Origin: Pseudomonas monsensis
GTDB taxonomy: Bacteria; Pseudomonadota; Gammaproteobacteria; Pseudomonadales; Pseudomonadaceae
Length of the DNA stretch: 64,000 bases
Direction: 5' to 3'
Assembly: GCF_014268495.2 (NCBI RefSeq)
Contig: NZ_CP077087.1
Span: forward strand, 3,847,501 to 3,911,500
Both the position numbers and the translations under genes were made by a program. Shown piece by piece: positions 43,472 to 52,552 of this stretch. Numbering within the stretch: the stretch's first letter is position 1; every line of letters starts with the position of its first letter. Below the pieces are notes generated by a model that was given only the letters and a program-made list of their open reading frames with translations, searched no databases and was not told the DNA's origin.

Positions 43472-44890
43472 ATGAAAATCAACCTGCCCACCGTGGGGCC
43501 TATCGTCGGATTCACCGACCCCAATCAGACACGTTTGTTTCTGCGTGGCGAACTCGAGCGGGACGCGCACGGTCTGCGGCGCGCTTTCGGCGTTGTACGC
43601 TGGCGCAAGCTCGGCGGCCAGAAATGGTCGGATCCGCTCTTCAACAAACTGTCGCCGAACTTCGACATGACCGGTGTGTTCGCCATCTCCAGCCTGACCC
43701 CGTCGACCGTTTACGAGTATCAGGCGGGCTGGTTTTTTGCCGATGCCGAACTGGAAAAAATTGAACAGATCAACGCAAACCTGCTGGAGTGGCCGACACC
43801 GGACGCTGACTTCACCATGTCATTCAAAACCAGCACCACCAGCACCACGGGGTCGCGAAGCTATGTGGTCGGCTCGTGTCGCTACCTGCTGCGCCTGTTT
43901 GGCGGTCTCTGGTATGACGACCGGGGCGACAAGGTCTTTCGCTCTGTACTCGAACAGATTGACAAGAAAAAACCCGTCGACGCGCTGCTGATGATTGGCG
44001 ACCAGATCTACGCCGATGACCTCAACTTCGTTGCCCCCGATACCCGCCTCGATCAGTTTCTGGAGCGCTATCGCACGGTGTTTTCACAGACCTACATCCA
44101 GCAATTGATGGCTCGCGTGCCGACGTACATGATTCTGGACGACCATGAAATCGAAGATAACTGGCCAGCCAATGCCGACAAGCAGGATCGCGTGACGCTC
44201 TATCCCCATGCCATCCACGCCTATCAAATCTACCAGAGCAGCCACAGCCCGCTCTTTAGCGCGGACGGCGCAGGCCGTATCGAAGGCACCCTTTCACACT
44301 TCTGGTACAGCTTCGTCGATGGCTGCTCGGAGTGGTTCGTCATGGACTCACGCACAGAGCGAGACTTGTCCGCAACGCCTCCAACCATGGTCAGCGAGAC
44401 GCAACTCAAGGCGCTCCTGGACTGGCTGGGCAACGGTAGCCAATTGGTGAAGTTCGTCGTGACTTCAGTCCCGTTGTTTCCTGATCTGTTGAATGATGCC
44501 GGCGATAAATGGGGCGCGTTTGCCGAACAGCGTCGCTTGATCATCGAACACATCCGCAACAATAAGATCAGCAAGGTGATCTTCGTTTCCGGCGACGTGC
44601 ATTGCTCTTTCGTCAGCAAGCTGACCCTGGACAGCGATCCGAGCTTCAGTGTCCACAGCGTGGTTTCATCGTCGTTCTTCTGGCCGTACCCGCACATGAG
44701 TAAAACCGAATTCGCCTTCGACACCCAGCTTACCGGGATACCGGGCGGCAACTTTGTCACGCGGTTGCTCTCGGATGTGTACTCCGACGATAACTTCGCC
44801 AGGCTGGAAAGCAGTCTTAAAGGGGTCGACGTAAACTTTTTCGAACGCAAGGGGGGATCCCTGGGACCGGCAACGAAAATCAAGTTCTAG
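43472..44890 (+). CDS. PhoD-like metallophosphatase family protein, 472 aa
   Basis: The C-terminal two-thirds carries the alkaline-phosphatase-D-type motifs: VVGSCRY, LMIGDQIYADD, MILDDHEIEDNW and VIFVSGDVHCSF, which together form the Ca/Fe-binding active site. The N-terminal part (residues 1-125) is a beta domain like the PhoD_N or fibronectin type. There is no Tat or Sec signal, so it differs from secreted PhoD and may act in the cytoplasm. Substrate unknown. It stands alone and is followed by a strong hairpin. Confidence 0.85.
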   Translation: MKINLPTVGPIVGFTDPNQTRLFLRGELERDAHGLRRAFGVVRWRKLGGQKWSDPLFNKLSPNFDMTGVFAISSLTPSTVYEYQAGWFFADAELEKIEQINANLLEWPTPDADFTMSFKTSTTSTTGSRSYVVGSCRYLLRLFGGLWYDDRGDKVFRSVLEQIDKKKPVDALLMIGDQIYADDLNFVAPDTRLDQFLERYRTVFSQTYIQQLMARVPTYMILDDHEIEDNWPANADKQDRVTLYPHAIHAYQIYQSSHSPLFSADGAGRIEGTLSHFWYSFVDGCSEWFVMDSRTERDLSATPPTMVSETQLKALLDWLGNGSQLVKFVVTSVPLFPDLLNDAGDKWGAFAEQRRLIIEHIRNNKISKVIFVSGDVHCSFVSKLTLDSDPSFSVHSVVSSSFFWPYPHMSKTEFAFDTQLTGIPGGNFVTRLLSDVYSDDNFARLESSLKGVDVNFFERKGGSLGPATKIKF

Positions 44891-44902
44891 CGCCCGGAAA
44901 CA

Positions 44903-44930
44903 CGAAAGCCTGCCCGAGGGCAGGCTTTCG
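44903..44930. terminator. Bidirectional terminator hairpin after the PhoD-like gene
   Basis: CGAAAGCCTGCCC and GGGCAGGCTTTCG form a 13-base stem with two bases between the arms. It sits between two converging genes and could stop transcription from both sides. Confidence 0.75.
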
Positions 44931-44946
44931 ATTGACGGCGCTGACT

Positions 44947-45876
44947 TCAGGAGTCGTAAAACGCCTCGACCGCCACCCGACTCCCCACAAAGAAACTGTC
45001 CGCCACCAGCCGCAATGGCTGCACATCCACATCACTGGCCTTATCAGCAATCAACTGCTGGAAATGCCGATACACCGCCGCATACTCACCCTCTTCCGAC
45101 ACGGTCTGGCGCACGCCGTCGATGCTCAACAGTGCACCACCGTTGTCCAAGCGCAGAACGCCTTCGGCACAGCGAATCTCGATGCTCCACAACTCATCGT
45201 GACCGTGGTCGAAATCGAATTCCGCGCGCACGTCGAGTTGCCGTGCGTCTGCCATTTTGACCGACGCGGCAATCGGCGACTGGCAGTTGTCCGGCACGCG
45301 CAGCTCGGCAGATTCAACGAACAATGGGTGCGGCAACAAGTGCGTCACGATCGACAGGGCATTGATACCCGGATCGAATACGCCGAGGCCGCCGGGTTGC
45401 CAGATCCACGTCTGGCCGGGATGCCACTTGCGCACGTCTTCCTTCCAGTCGATCTGCACGCTTTGCAGGGTGCGCGAGGCCAGCCAGTCGCGGGCCGCTT
45501 CAATGCCGGGCGCATAGCGCGAATGCCAGGCGAACAAGGCACTGACGCCCATCGCCGCAGCTTGATCGACCAGCGCCAGGGCCTCGCCCAACGTGGCGCA
45601 GGGCGGCTTTTCCACCAGCACATGTTTGCCGGCGGCGAGCGCCTGTTGCACCAACGCGAAGCGCCCTTGGGGCGGGGTGCAGAACGCGATGGCATCGACC
45701 TGCGGGCCGTGTTCCAGCAACTCGCTCAAGGTATGAAAATTCTCCACACCAGGGCACGGCTGGCCCTGCGTGGCGACAGACACCAGCTGGAATCCGGGGT
45801 TGGCGTTGATCGCCGGGACGTGCTGATCCTGGGCAATCTTGCCGTAGCCCACCAGACCGAGACGGATTGGTTGCAT
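44947..45876 (-). CDS. gal: D-galactose 1-dehydrogenase (Gfo/Idh/MocA family), 309 aa
   Basis: The sequence follows the characterised P. fluorescens galactose dehydrogenase almost residue for residue where I can recall it (MQPIRLGLVGYGKIAQDQHV start; HVLVEKPPCATLG; WKEDVRKWHPGQ; HLLPHPLFVESAELRVP). The Rossmann motif GLVGYGKI and the catalytic EKP are in place. It oxidises D-galactose to galactono-lactone with NAD+, the first step of the non-phosphorylated galactose route. It is a single gene, convergent with the phosphatase, and shares its terminator. Confidence 0.93.
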   Translation of the reverse strand: MQPIRLGLVGYGKIAQDQHVPAINANPGFQLVSVATQGQPCPGVENFHTLSELLEHGPQVDAIAFCTPPQGRFALVQQALAAGKHVLVEKPPCATLGEALALVDQAAAMGVSALFAWHSRYAPGIEAARDWLASRTLQSVQIDWKEDVRKWHPGQTWIWQPGGLGVFDPGINALSIVTHLLPHPLFVESAELRVPDNCQSPIAASVKMADARQLDVRAEFDFDHGHDELWSIEIRCAEGVLRLDNGGALLSIDGVRQTVSEEGEYAAVYRHFQQLIADKASDVDVQPLRLVADSFFVGSRVAVEAFYDS

Positions 45877-46065
45877 CAGTGACTCCTGCTTTGCTTTTGT
45901 TTTAGTCAGTGAACCGGCAGGTTACCTGCAAACACCGCGATCGTCTGTCAGTGCAACGTCACAAACACGCACAGGATCAGGCAAGGATTACACAGGAATG
46001 CACTACTGCCCGGTCGACCAGAACGTGAAGAATGCCGATACGACCAACCGATCGAGGATGTTCCC

Positions 46066-47115
46066 ATGCTTGTACAAGCCTACGGCGCCCATGCGGGCGA
46101 CAAACCTCTTGAGCCGATGCAGATCAACCGCCGCGCGCCTGCAGCCCATGATGTGCAGATCGACATCGCGTTCTGCGGCATCTGCCACTCGGACCTGCAT
46201 CAGGTGCGCGCCGAGTGGGCCGGCACGCAGTTTCCCTGTGTACCGGGGCATGAAATCGTCGGGCGAGTTGCCGCTGTCGGTGCGCATGTCGCGGATTTCA
46301 AGGTCGGCGATCTGGTCGGCGTCGGCTGCATCGTCGACAGCTGCAAGCACTGCGATGACTGCGAAAGCGGTCTGGAAAACTACTGCGACAGCATGATCGG
46401 CACCTACAACTTCCCGACGCCGGACGCGCCGGGCTGGACGCTCGGCGGCTACTCACAGAACATCGTCGTGCACGAGCGCTACGTGTTGCGCATTCGACAT
46501 CCGCAAGCGCAACTGGCGGCCGTCGCACCGCTGCTGTGTGCGGGCATCACCACTTACTCGCCGCTGCGTCACTGGAATGTCGGACCAGGCAAGAAAGTGG
46601 GGGTGGTCGGCATTGGCGGCCTCGGCCACATGGGCATCAAACTGGCTCATGCAATGGGCGCGCACGTGGTTGCCTTCACCACCTCCGAATCCAAGCGCGA
46701 AGCGGCCAGGCAGCTGGGTGCCGATGAGGTGGTGGTGTCGCGTAATGCCGAGGAAATGGCTGCCCACACCAAGAGCTTCGACTTCATCCTCAATACCGTC
46801 GCCGCGCCGCACGATCTCGACGCCTTCCTCGTCCTGCTCAAGCGCGATGGTGCGTTGACGCTGGTCGGCGCGCCTGCCTCGCCACACCCGTCGCCGAACG
46901 TGTTCAACCTGATCATGAAGCGCCGCACGATCGCCGGTTCGATGATCGGCGGCATTCCTGAAACCCAGGAGATGCTGGATTTTTGTGCCGAACACGGCAT
47001 CGTCTCCGACATCGAACTGATTCGCGCCGATCAGATCAATGACGCCTACGAGCGCATGCTCCAGGGCGATGTGAAATATCGCTTCGTGATCGACAACGCC
47101 ACCCTGGCGGGCTGA
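46066..47115 (+). CDS. Zinc-dependent NAD(P) alcohol/aldehyde reductase (YahK-like), 349 aa
   Basis: A medium-chain dehydrogenase of the cinnamyl-alcohol/YahK type. The catalytic zinc ligands are in CGICHSD and GHE (His62-Glu63). The structural zinc Cys are 93, 96, 99 and 107 (CKHCDDC). The nucleotide motif is GIGGLGHMGIK. The usual activity is NADPH-dependent reduction of a wide range of aldehydes. It stands alone and is followed by a strong terminator. Confidence 0.9.
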   Translation: MLVQAYGAHAGDKPLEPMQINRRAPAAHDVQIDIAFCGICHSDLHQVRAEWAGTQFPCVPGHEIVGRVAAVGAHVADFKVGDLVGVGCIVDSCKHCDDCESGLENYCDSMIGTYNFPTPDAPGWTLGGYSQNIVVHERYVLRIRHPQAQLAAVAPLLCAGITTYSPLRHWNVGPGKKVGVVGIGGLGHMGIKLAHAMGAHVVAFTTSESKREAARQLGADEVVVSRNAEEMAAHTKSFDFILNTVAAPHDLDAFLVLLKRDGALTLVGAPASPHPSPNVFNLIMKRRTIAGSMIGGIPETQEMLDFCAEHGIVSDIELIRADQINDAYERMLQGDVKYRFVIDNATLAG

Positions 47116-47120
47116 CGTGT

Positions 47121-47148
47121 GAGCCCCCGACCATGCTGTCGGGGGCTC
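47121..47148 (+). terminator. Terminator of the alcohol dehydrogenase gene
   Basis: GAGCCCCCGAC and GTCGGGGGCTC form a perfect 11-base stem with a six-base loop, followed by TTC. It begins six bases after the stop codon. Confidence 0.8.
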
Positions 47149-47251
47149 TTCAATTCTGTCGGCAGGATTTGACAGCCTCGGCGTTGCTCGCCAGAGTCGC
47201 ACCCCTTTGCCTGCCAGCCAGCAGCAGGCGCGTGGTAAACAGGGGTTGCCG

Positions 47252-47947
47252 TTGAACGAACAGACATTGTCCATGCGCCTTGAGCGCGTGGCCGCACACA
47301 TTCCGGCCGGTGCGCACCTGGCCGATATCGGCTCGGACCACGGCTATCTGCCGGTGGCGTTGCTGCGGCGCGGAGCAATCGCGTACGCCGTGGCGGGCGA
47401 AGTCGCCACGACACCTTTCCAGGCAGCGCAACGCACCGTGCGCGACAACGATCTGCACCAGCGCATCAGCGTACGCCTGGCCAATGGTCTGGCGGCGATC
47501 ACGCCTGCAGACGCGATTACCGCCGTCAGCCTGTGCGGCATGGGTGGCGAAACCATCCGCGACATTCTCGACCGCGGCAAAACTCATTTGAGCGGCAAGG
47601 AACGGCTGATCCTGCAACCCAACGGCGGCGAGCAGCCCTTGCGCCAATGGTTGATGGACAACGGCTACCGGATCCACAGTGAAGAAGTGCTGCGCGAGAA
47701 CCGCTTCGACTACGAAATCATCGTCGCCGAACGTGCCGATGCGGTGAGCTACAGCGCCAAAGAGCTGTACTTCGGTCCCTTGCACCTGCAGGCACGCAGC
47801 CCGGCGTTCCTGAGCAAGTGGCGACACAAGCTGCGGCACAAGCAGAAGACGTTGAGCCAACTCAGCCAGGCCCGGCAAACATTGCCTGAAGGCAGGGTGC
47901 AGGAACTGAACCGCCAGACGCGATGGATCAGCGAACTGCTGACCTGA
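47252..47947 (+). CDS. tRNA (adenine22-N1)-methyltransferase-like protein (TrmK family), 231 aa
   Basis: The SAM-binding core ADIGSDHGYLPVALL and the LCGMGGETI motif are those of the TrmK/DUF633 family, which methylates N1 of adenosine 22 in some tRNAs in Gram-positive bacteria; the role in Pseudomonas is less clear. LQPNGGEQPLRQWL and the C-terminal helical extension also fit. The best start is the TTG at 47252 after AGGGG, though the ATGs at 47207 and 47273 are options. No partner gene. Confidence 0.85.
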   Translation: MNEQTLSMRLERVAAHIPAGAHLADIGSDHGYLPVALLRRGAIAYAVAGEVATTPFQAAQRTVRDNDLHQRISVRLANGLAAITPADAITAVSLCGMGGETIRDILDRGKTHLSGKERLILQPNGGEQPLRQWLMDNGYRIHSEEVLRENRFDYEIIVAERADAVSYSAKELYFGPLHLQARSPAFLSKWRHKLRHKQKTLSQLSQARQTLPEGRVQELNRQTRWISELLT

Positions 47948-48091
47948 AGGTCCGGCACCTGACGGACGCTCGGGACTGACCGACACAGGTCTGGAATTCT
48001 GTGGCTCGCCGCATCAGCTGCAGAGACGCGCAAGCGCAACCTCATGTTCGCGCTCACGCGTAACGAGGCAGGGCTCACGCCCCTGCAAGCG

Positions 48092-48676
48092 TCAAACGCT
48101 GAGCAATGTTTGCGTGGTCGCCATCGACGTCTTCAGCGATTGCCCGGTGCGCTGCAATTTGTTCAGCAGGCTCGCCCCCAGCCACAGCTGATACAGGGTC
48201 TCGGCCAAATGCCGGGCGTCGCCCTCGGGGAGGCAGTGGTCGGCCTGGCCCTGCTCGATGCACAGGGCAATGCGCGCGACCACGCGTTCGGCGCCGTCAC
48301 GCAAGGTGAGGCGCATGGATTCGGACAAGTCGGCGACCTCGGCACTGAGTTTCACCACCAGACATTCGTCGCCATGCCCTTCCAGGGTGCAACGGTTCTG
48401 CCAGCCCTGCCAGTAATCCATCAGCCGCTCGTAGGCGTTGAGGCCGGGCAGCGTCAGGCGTCGCTCCATGTCGGCGAGATAGTCGACGAAGTAATCCTCA
48501 AGCAACGCCTGGCCGTACAACTCCTTGGATTTGAAGTAGTGATAGAACGAGCCTTTCGGCACGCCGGCGGTTTGCAGGATTTCGTTGAGGCCGACACTGG
48601 TGAAGCCTTTCTCGGCCATCATTCGGTGGCCGGTGTCGAGCAAATGTTGGCGGGTGTCGTCGTAGGTCGGTTTCAT
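48092..48676 (-). CDS. TetR family regulator, NemR/AcuR-like, 194 aa
   Basis: The helix-turn-helix (EKGFTSVGLNEILQTAG, VPKGSFYHYFKSKE) and C-terminal domain resemble NemR-type repressors that sense electrophiles through Cys residues. Cys103 and Cys111 (NRCTLEG, DECLVV) and a later Cys are candidates. The start at 48676 gives MKPTYDDTRQHLLDTG. Three copies of a TAGAC-type operator occur: one just upstream of this gene, one before the DJ-1-like gene and one before the ene-reductase, so it very probably controls all three. Confidence 0.9.
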   Translation of the reverse strand: MKPTYDDTRQHLLDTGHRMMAEKGFTSVGLNEILQTAGVPKGSFYHYFKSKELYGQALLEDYFVDYLADMERRLTLPGLNAYERLMDYWQGWQNRCTLEGHGDECLVVKLSAEVADLSESMRLTLRDGAERVVARIALCIEQGQADHCLPEGDARHLAETLYQLWLGASLLNKLQRTGQSLKTSMATTQTLLSV

Positions 48677-48697
48677 GGGGCGTGCAGTACCAAACAA

Positions 48698-48712
48698 TAG
48701 ACCAGTCGTTTA
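48698..48712. promoter_or_regulatory. NemR-type operator before the TetR gene
   Basis: TAGACCAGTCGTTTA lies 22 bases upstream of the TetR start and matches the other two sites at the core GACCAGTCG (or its complement). It is suited to autorepression. Confidence 0.6.
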
Positions 48713-48772
48713 ATTCGATGGAACGGGAGTTTGCCACACCTGTCATTGAAAAGCCTGCGTAGAAAAAATTAC

Positions 48773-48787
48773 TAGACGACTGGTCTA
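48773..48787. promoter_or_regulatory. NemR-type operator before the DJ-1/PfpI gene
   Basis: TAGACGACTGGTCTA is an imperfect palindrome (TAGAC...GTCTA) about 100 bases before the DJ-1/PfpI start at 48887. It is the clearest of the three copies. Confidence 0.65.
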
Positions 48788-48886
48788 ATTGGAATCTATG
48801 CTGCGCTCCGACAACTCATTTCCCGGTGTCGCCGCTGCGCAAATCCGTTGCGTCGCGACGCCACCCGATCAACCCCAGGGTGCTCT

Positions 48887-49564
48887 ATGAAAATCTTGAT
48901 GGTTCTGACTTCGCACGATCAACTCGGCAACACTGGCAAGAAAACCGGCTTCTGGCTGGAAGAGTTCGCCGCCCCGTACTACGCCTTCAAGGACGCCGGC
49001 GCCGATGTCACTCTGGTTTCTCCGGCCGGTGGCCAGCCGCCGCTCGATCCGAAAAGCGATGAGCCCGACGCCCAGACCGCCGAAACCGACCGTTTCCGCA
49101 ACGATCCGGCGGCACAACAGGCCCTCGCCAACACTGGCCGTCTGGCCGATGTACGCGCCGACGATTTCGATGCCGTGTTCTATCCAGGTGGCCACGGCCC
49201 GCTGTGGGATCTGGCCGAGGACAAGCAGTCGATCGCCCTGATCGAAGCCTTCGACCGCAGCAACAAGCCTCACGGTTTTGTCTGCCATGCGCCGGGCGTG
49301 CTGCGTCACGTGGTCAAGGCAGATGGCAAGCCGCTGGTTCAGGGCCGCGAAGTCACCGGTTTCACTAATTCCGAAGAGGCCGCGGTGGGCCTGACCGAGG
49401 TCGTGCCGTTCCTGATCGAAGACGAATTCCAGCGTCTGGGCGGCCACTATTCCAAGGTCGCCGACTGGCAGGTACACGTGGTGGCTGACGGCCAACTCGT
49501 GACCGGTCAGAACCCTGCCAGCTCCGCTGCCGTCGCCGAGAAGCTGTTGAACATGCTCGGCTGA
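48887..49564 (+). CDS. DJ-1/PfpI family protein (type 1 glutamine amidotransferase domain), 225 aa
   Basis: A complete DJ-1 superfamily protein, close to the HchA/Hsp31-like class. The nucleophile Cys133 sits in FVCHAPGV with a Glu in the N-terminal part and His following. Such proteins detoxify methylglyoxal and other electrophiles, or repair their protein adducts, which fits control by a NemR-type repressor and the ene-reductase downstream. The start at 48887 gives MKILMVLTSHDQLG. A terminator follows, so it is not in one transcript with the reductase. Confidence 0.92.
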   Translation: MKILMVLTSHDQLGNTGKKTGFWLEEFAAPYYAFKDAGADVTLVSPAGGQPPLDPKSDEPDAQTAETDRFRNDPAAQQALANTGRLADVRADDFDAVFYPGGHGPLWDLAEDKQSIALIEAFDRSNKPHGFVCHAPGVLRHVVKADGKPLVQGREVTGFTNSEEAAVGLTEVVPFLIEDEFQRLGGHYSKVADWQVHVVADGQLVTGQNPASSAAVAEKLLNMLG

Positions 49565-49580
49565 TGACTGACCGATCCAG

Positions 49581-49612
49581 ACGCCGTGCGCGTGATGCAC
49601 GGCGTTTTTTTT
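49581..49612 (+). terminator. Rho-independent terminator after the DJ-1/PfpI gene
   Basis: ACGCCGTGC and GCACGGCGT form a stem with a six-base loop, followed by eight T. It lies 17 bases after the stop. Confidence 0.88.
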
Positions 49613-49624
49613 ACGCTCGACCAA

Positions 49625-49639
49625 TAGTTGACTGGTCTA
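49625..49639. promoter_or_regulatory. NemR-type operator before the ene-reductase gene
   Basis: TAGTTGACTGGTCTA shares GACTGGTCTA with the site at 48773. It lies 22 bases upstream of the reductase start, between the preceding terminator and the ribosome binding site (AAAGG). Confidence 0.65.
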
Positions 49640-49661
49640 ATAAACCCTTGAAAGGTAACCC

Positions 49662-50786
49662 ATGAACCACCACGCTTACTTCACGCCCGCCAAATTGGGC
49701 CTGCACACTCTGAAAAACCGCATTGTCCTGCCCCCCCTCACCCGCCAGCGCAGCAGCCAACCGGGCAACATCGCCAATGCATTGATGGCCGAGTATTACC
49801 AGCAGCGCGCCGGTGCCGGTTTGCTGGTGACCGAAGGTACGCAAATCGAGCCGCGTGGCCAGGGTTATGCGTGGACGCCCGGCATCCACAGTGCCGAGCA
49901 GATCGCCGGATGGCGCGCAGTCACCGAGGCCGTGCATGCCGTCGACGGCGTGATCTTCGCCCAGCTCTGGCACGTCGGTCGCGTCTCGCACACCGCATTG
50001 CAGCCTGACGGGGCGGCACCGGTGTCGGCGTCTGCCGTGGCCACCGACCGGGTCAGTGTGTTCATCGAAACGGCGCCTGGCCGTGGCGAACTGGTGCCGC
50101 CCTCCGCACCTCGGGCACTGAGCACTGACGAAGTTCAGGAACTGGTTCAGCTGTATATCCAGGCGGCGCGCAATGCGATCGACGCCGGTTTCGACGGCAT
50201 CGAACTGCACTGCGCCAATGGTTATCTGGTCAACCAGTTCATTTCCGCCCACAGCAACCTGCGCACCGATCAGTACGGCGGCTCGCTGCACAATCGCCTG
50301 CGTTTTCTGCGCGAAGTGGTGGCGGGTGTCGCCGAATGCATCGGCAAGGAAAAAGTCGGCGTGCGTTTCGCCCCGCTGTTCACCACCACCGATGAGGCGC
50401 GCACCTACCTGGGCATGGTCGAGGACGATCCGCACCGCACCTATATCGAAGCGATCAAAGTGCTCGAAGACGTCGGCATCGCCTACTTGTCCATTGCAGA
50501 AGCCGATTGGGACAATGCCCCGGCCATGCCGGAAACCTTCCGCCGGGCGGTGCGCGAAACGTTCAGCGGCGCAATCATTTATGCCGGGCGCTACACCCCC
50601 GAGTCCGGGGCGCAGTTGCTCGATTCCGGCCTCGCTGACCTGGTGGCCTTCGGTCGGCCGTTCATGGCCAATCCGGACCTGCCTGCGCGAATCGCCAATG
50701 GCTGGCCACTCAATGCGCTGAACCCGGCCACGGTCTATGGCGGCGATGCGCAAGGTTACGTCGATTACCCGGTTTATCCCGGTTAA
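49662..50786 (+). CDS. nemA: NemA/XenB-type ene-reductase (Old Yellow Enzyme), 374 aa
   Basis: An FMN-dependent TIM-barrel alkene reductase. FMN- and substrate-binding motifs are seen: NRIVLPPLTR, the LWHVGR segment, His183-Asn186 in HCANGYL, and the C-terminal FGRPFMANPDLP. Enzymes of this group reduce N-ethylmaleimide, enones, nitrate esters and nitroaromatics. Control by the adjacent NemR-like TetR through the operator at 49625 supports an electrophile-detoxifying role. NemA and XenB cannot be separated by eye. Confidence 0.92.
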   Translation: MNHHAYFTPAKLGLHTLKNRIVLPPLTRQRSSQPGNIANALMAEYYQQRAGAGLLVTEGTQIEPRGQGYAWTPGIHSAEQIAGWRAVTEAVHAVDGVIFAQLWHVGRVSHTALQPDGAAPVSASAVATDRVSVFIETAPGRGELVPPSAPRALSTDEVQELVQLYIQAARNAIDAGFDGIELHCANGYLVNQFISAHSNLRTDQYGGSLHNRLRFLREVVAGVAECIGKEKVGVRFAPLFTTTDEARTYLGMVEDDPHRTYIEAIKVLEDVGIAYLSIAEADWDNAPAMPETFRRAVRETFSGAIIYAGRYTPESGAQLLDSGLADLVAFGRPFMANPDLPARIANGWPLNALNPATVYGGDAQGYVDYPVYPG

Positions 50787-50890
50787 TCAGAAAAACCTAT
50801 ACAAACACATAATTTCGTACAACTATCTGAACAGAGGTTTTATCGACTGCTGGCAACTTTATCGCCGCTCAACAGGCTGAATCCGTTCGA

Positions 50891-52429
50891 ATGAAAGCAA
50901 TCCACCGGCTGTGCCTGGTCCTCGGCGACCAGTTATCGTTCGATCTCGCCTCGTTGCAGGGGCTCGATCGCGAACGCGATACCGTTCTGCTGGTCGAGGT
51001 GATGGAGGAAGCCAGCCACGTCCCCCATCACCCACAGAAAATTGTCCTGGTGTTCAGTGCCATGCGCCACTTCGCGCAGGCGCTGGCCAACCAGGGCTTT
51101 CGCGTGCAGTACGTCACCCTCGACGACGCGCAAAACAGCGGCAGCGTGCCGGGCGAATTGCAGCGCTGGCAGGCGCGACTGAACGCGGATGAAGTGCACC
51201 TGACCGAAACCGGCGACTGGCGTCTGGAGCAATCCCTCAAAGACTGTGGCGTGCCGATCCATTGGCACAGCGACCGGCGTTTTCTCTGCACTCGCGGCGA
51301 ATTCTCGGAGTGGGCGGCCGGAAAAAAACAGTTGCGCATGGAGTATTTCTACCGCGAGATGCGCCGTAAAAGCGGGCTGTTGCTCAATGGCGATGGCACG
51401 CCGGTCGGCGGAGCCTGGAACTTCGACGCGGACAACCGTAAATCACTGCCCAAACAGGTCAAGCCGCCCTACCCCCTGAGCTTCTCGGCGGACACCATTA
51501 CCGAGCAAGTATGCGCACTGGTGAAAGCACGTTTCACCGGACACTACGGTTCTCTGGAAGACTTCAACTACCCGGTGACCCACGCCGATGCCCAGGCGTT
51601 GTGGGAGTATTTTCTCGATTTCGGGCTGGCCGGTTTCGGCGACTATCAGGATGCGATGGCCAGCGACGAACCGTTTCTGTTCCATGCTCGCATCAGCGCC
51701 GCGCTGAATATCGGACTGCTCGATGTGCGCCAGGTGTGCAGCGACGTCGAGGCAGCTTATTGGTCAGGCCGCGTGGCCCTGAATGCCGCCGAAGGCTTCA
51801 TCCGCCAACTGATTGGCTGGCGCGAATACGTGCGCGGTGTGTACTGGCTGAAAATGCCCGATTACGCCGCGGGCAACGTCTTCGGCAACAGCCGGCCATT
51901 GCCCGAGTTCTACTGGACCGGCGACACGCAAATGAACTGCATGCGCCAAGCCATCGGGCAAAGCCTGAAACATGCCTATGCCCATCACATTCAGCGGCTG
52001 ATGGTCACCGGCAATTTTGCCTTGCTGGCCGGCATCGTTCCGAGCCAGATCTGCGAGTGGTACCTGGCGATCTACATGGACGCGTTCGACTGGGTCGAAT
52101 TGCCCAATACCCTGGGCATGGTCATGCACGCCGATGGCGGCTACCTCGGTTCCAAGCCTTACTGCGCCAGCGGCCAATACATCAAGCGGATGTCCGACTA
52201 CTGCGCCAATTGCGCGTACAAGGTGAGCGAAAGCACCGCCGACAACGCCTGTCCGTTCAATGCCCTGTACTGGCATTTCCTGATGCGCCACGGCGACAGG
52301 CTGCGCAGCAATCAGCGCATGGCCATGCTCTACAAAAACCTCGATCGCATGCCGTCAGCCAAACAACAGGCACTCTGGCAACGCGGCCAGGCCTTGCTCG
52401 ACAGGCTCGACAACGGGCAGTCGCTCTGA
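50891..52429 (+). CDS. Iron-sulfur bacterial cryptochrome/photolyase (PhrB/CryB type), 512 aa
   Basis: A deoxyribodipyrimidine-photolyase-related protein of the FeS-BCP class, whose members repair (6-4) photoproducts or act as light sensors. The four Cys of the 4Fe-4S cluster are at 350, 438, 441 and 454, the spacing I recall for Agrobacterium PhrB. Other conserved parts are EYFYREMRRK, NYPVTHADAQAL and RLMVTGNFALLAGI for FAD binding. It uses FAD plus a lumazine-type antenna. It stands alone. Confidence 0.92.
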   Translation: MKAIHRLCLVLGDQLSFDLASLQGLDRERDTVLLVEVMEEASHVPHHPQKIVLVFSAMRHFAQALANQGFRVQYVTLDDAQNSGSVPGELQRWQARLNADEVHLTETGDWRLEQSLKDCGVPIHWHSDRRFLCTRGEFSEWAAGKKQLRMEYFYREMRRKSGLLLNGDGTPVGGAWNFDADNRKSLPKQVKPPYPLSFSADTITEQVCALVKARFTGHYGSLEDFNYPVTHADAQALWEYFLDFGLAGFGDYQDAMASDEPFLFHARISAALNIGLLDVRQVCSDVEAAYWSGRVALNAAEGFIRQLIGWREYVRGVYWLKMPDYAAGNVFGNSRPLPEFYWTGDTQMNCMRQAIGQSLKHAYAHHIQRLMVTGNFALLAGIVPSQICEWYLAIYMDAFDWVELPNTLGMVMHADGGYLGSKPYCASGQYIKRMSDYCANCAYKVSESTADNACPFNALYWHFLMRHGDRLRSNQRMAMLYKNLDRMPSAKQQALWQRGQALLDRLDNGQSL

Positions 52430-52552
52430 GGTCAGCCGACGCGCGACTTCACGGGTGCAACTTAACCATGAGGCGCCGTGTCAATGGGTGATCCGTACTC
52501 GTTCGCAGAACGTTGAATGAACCCAGACCCTGACCTCAATAAGGCATGAGCA

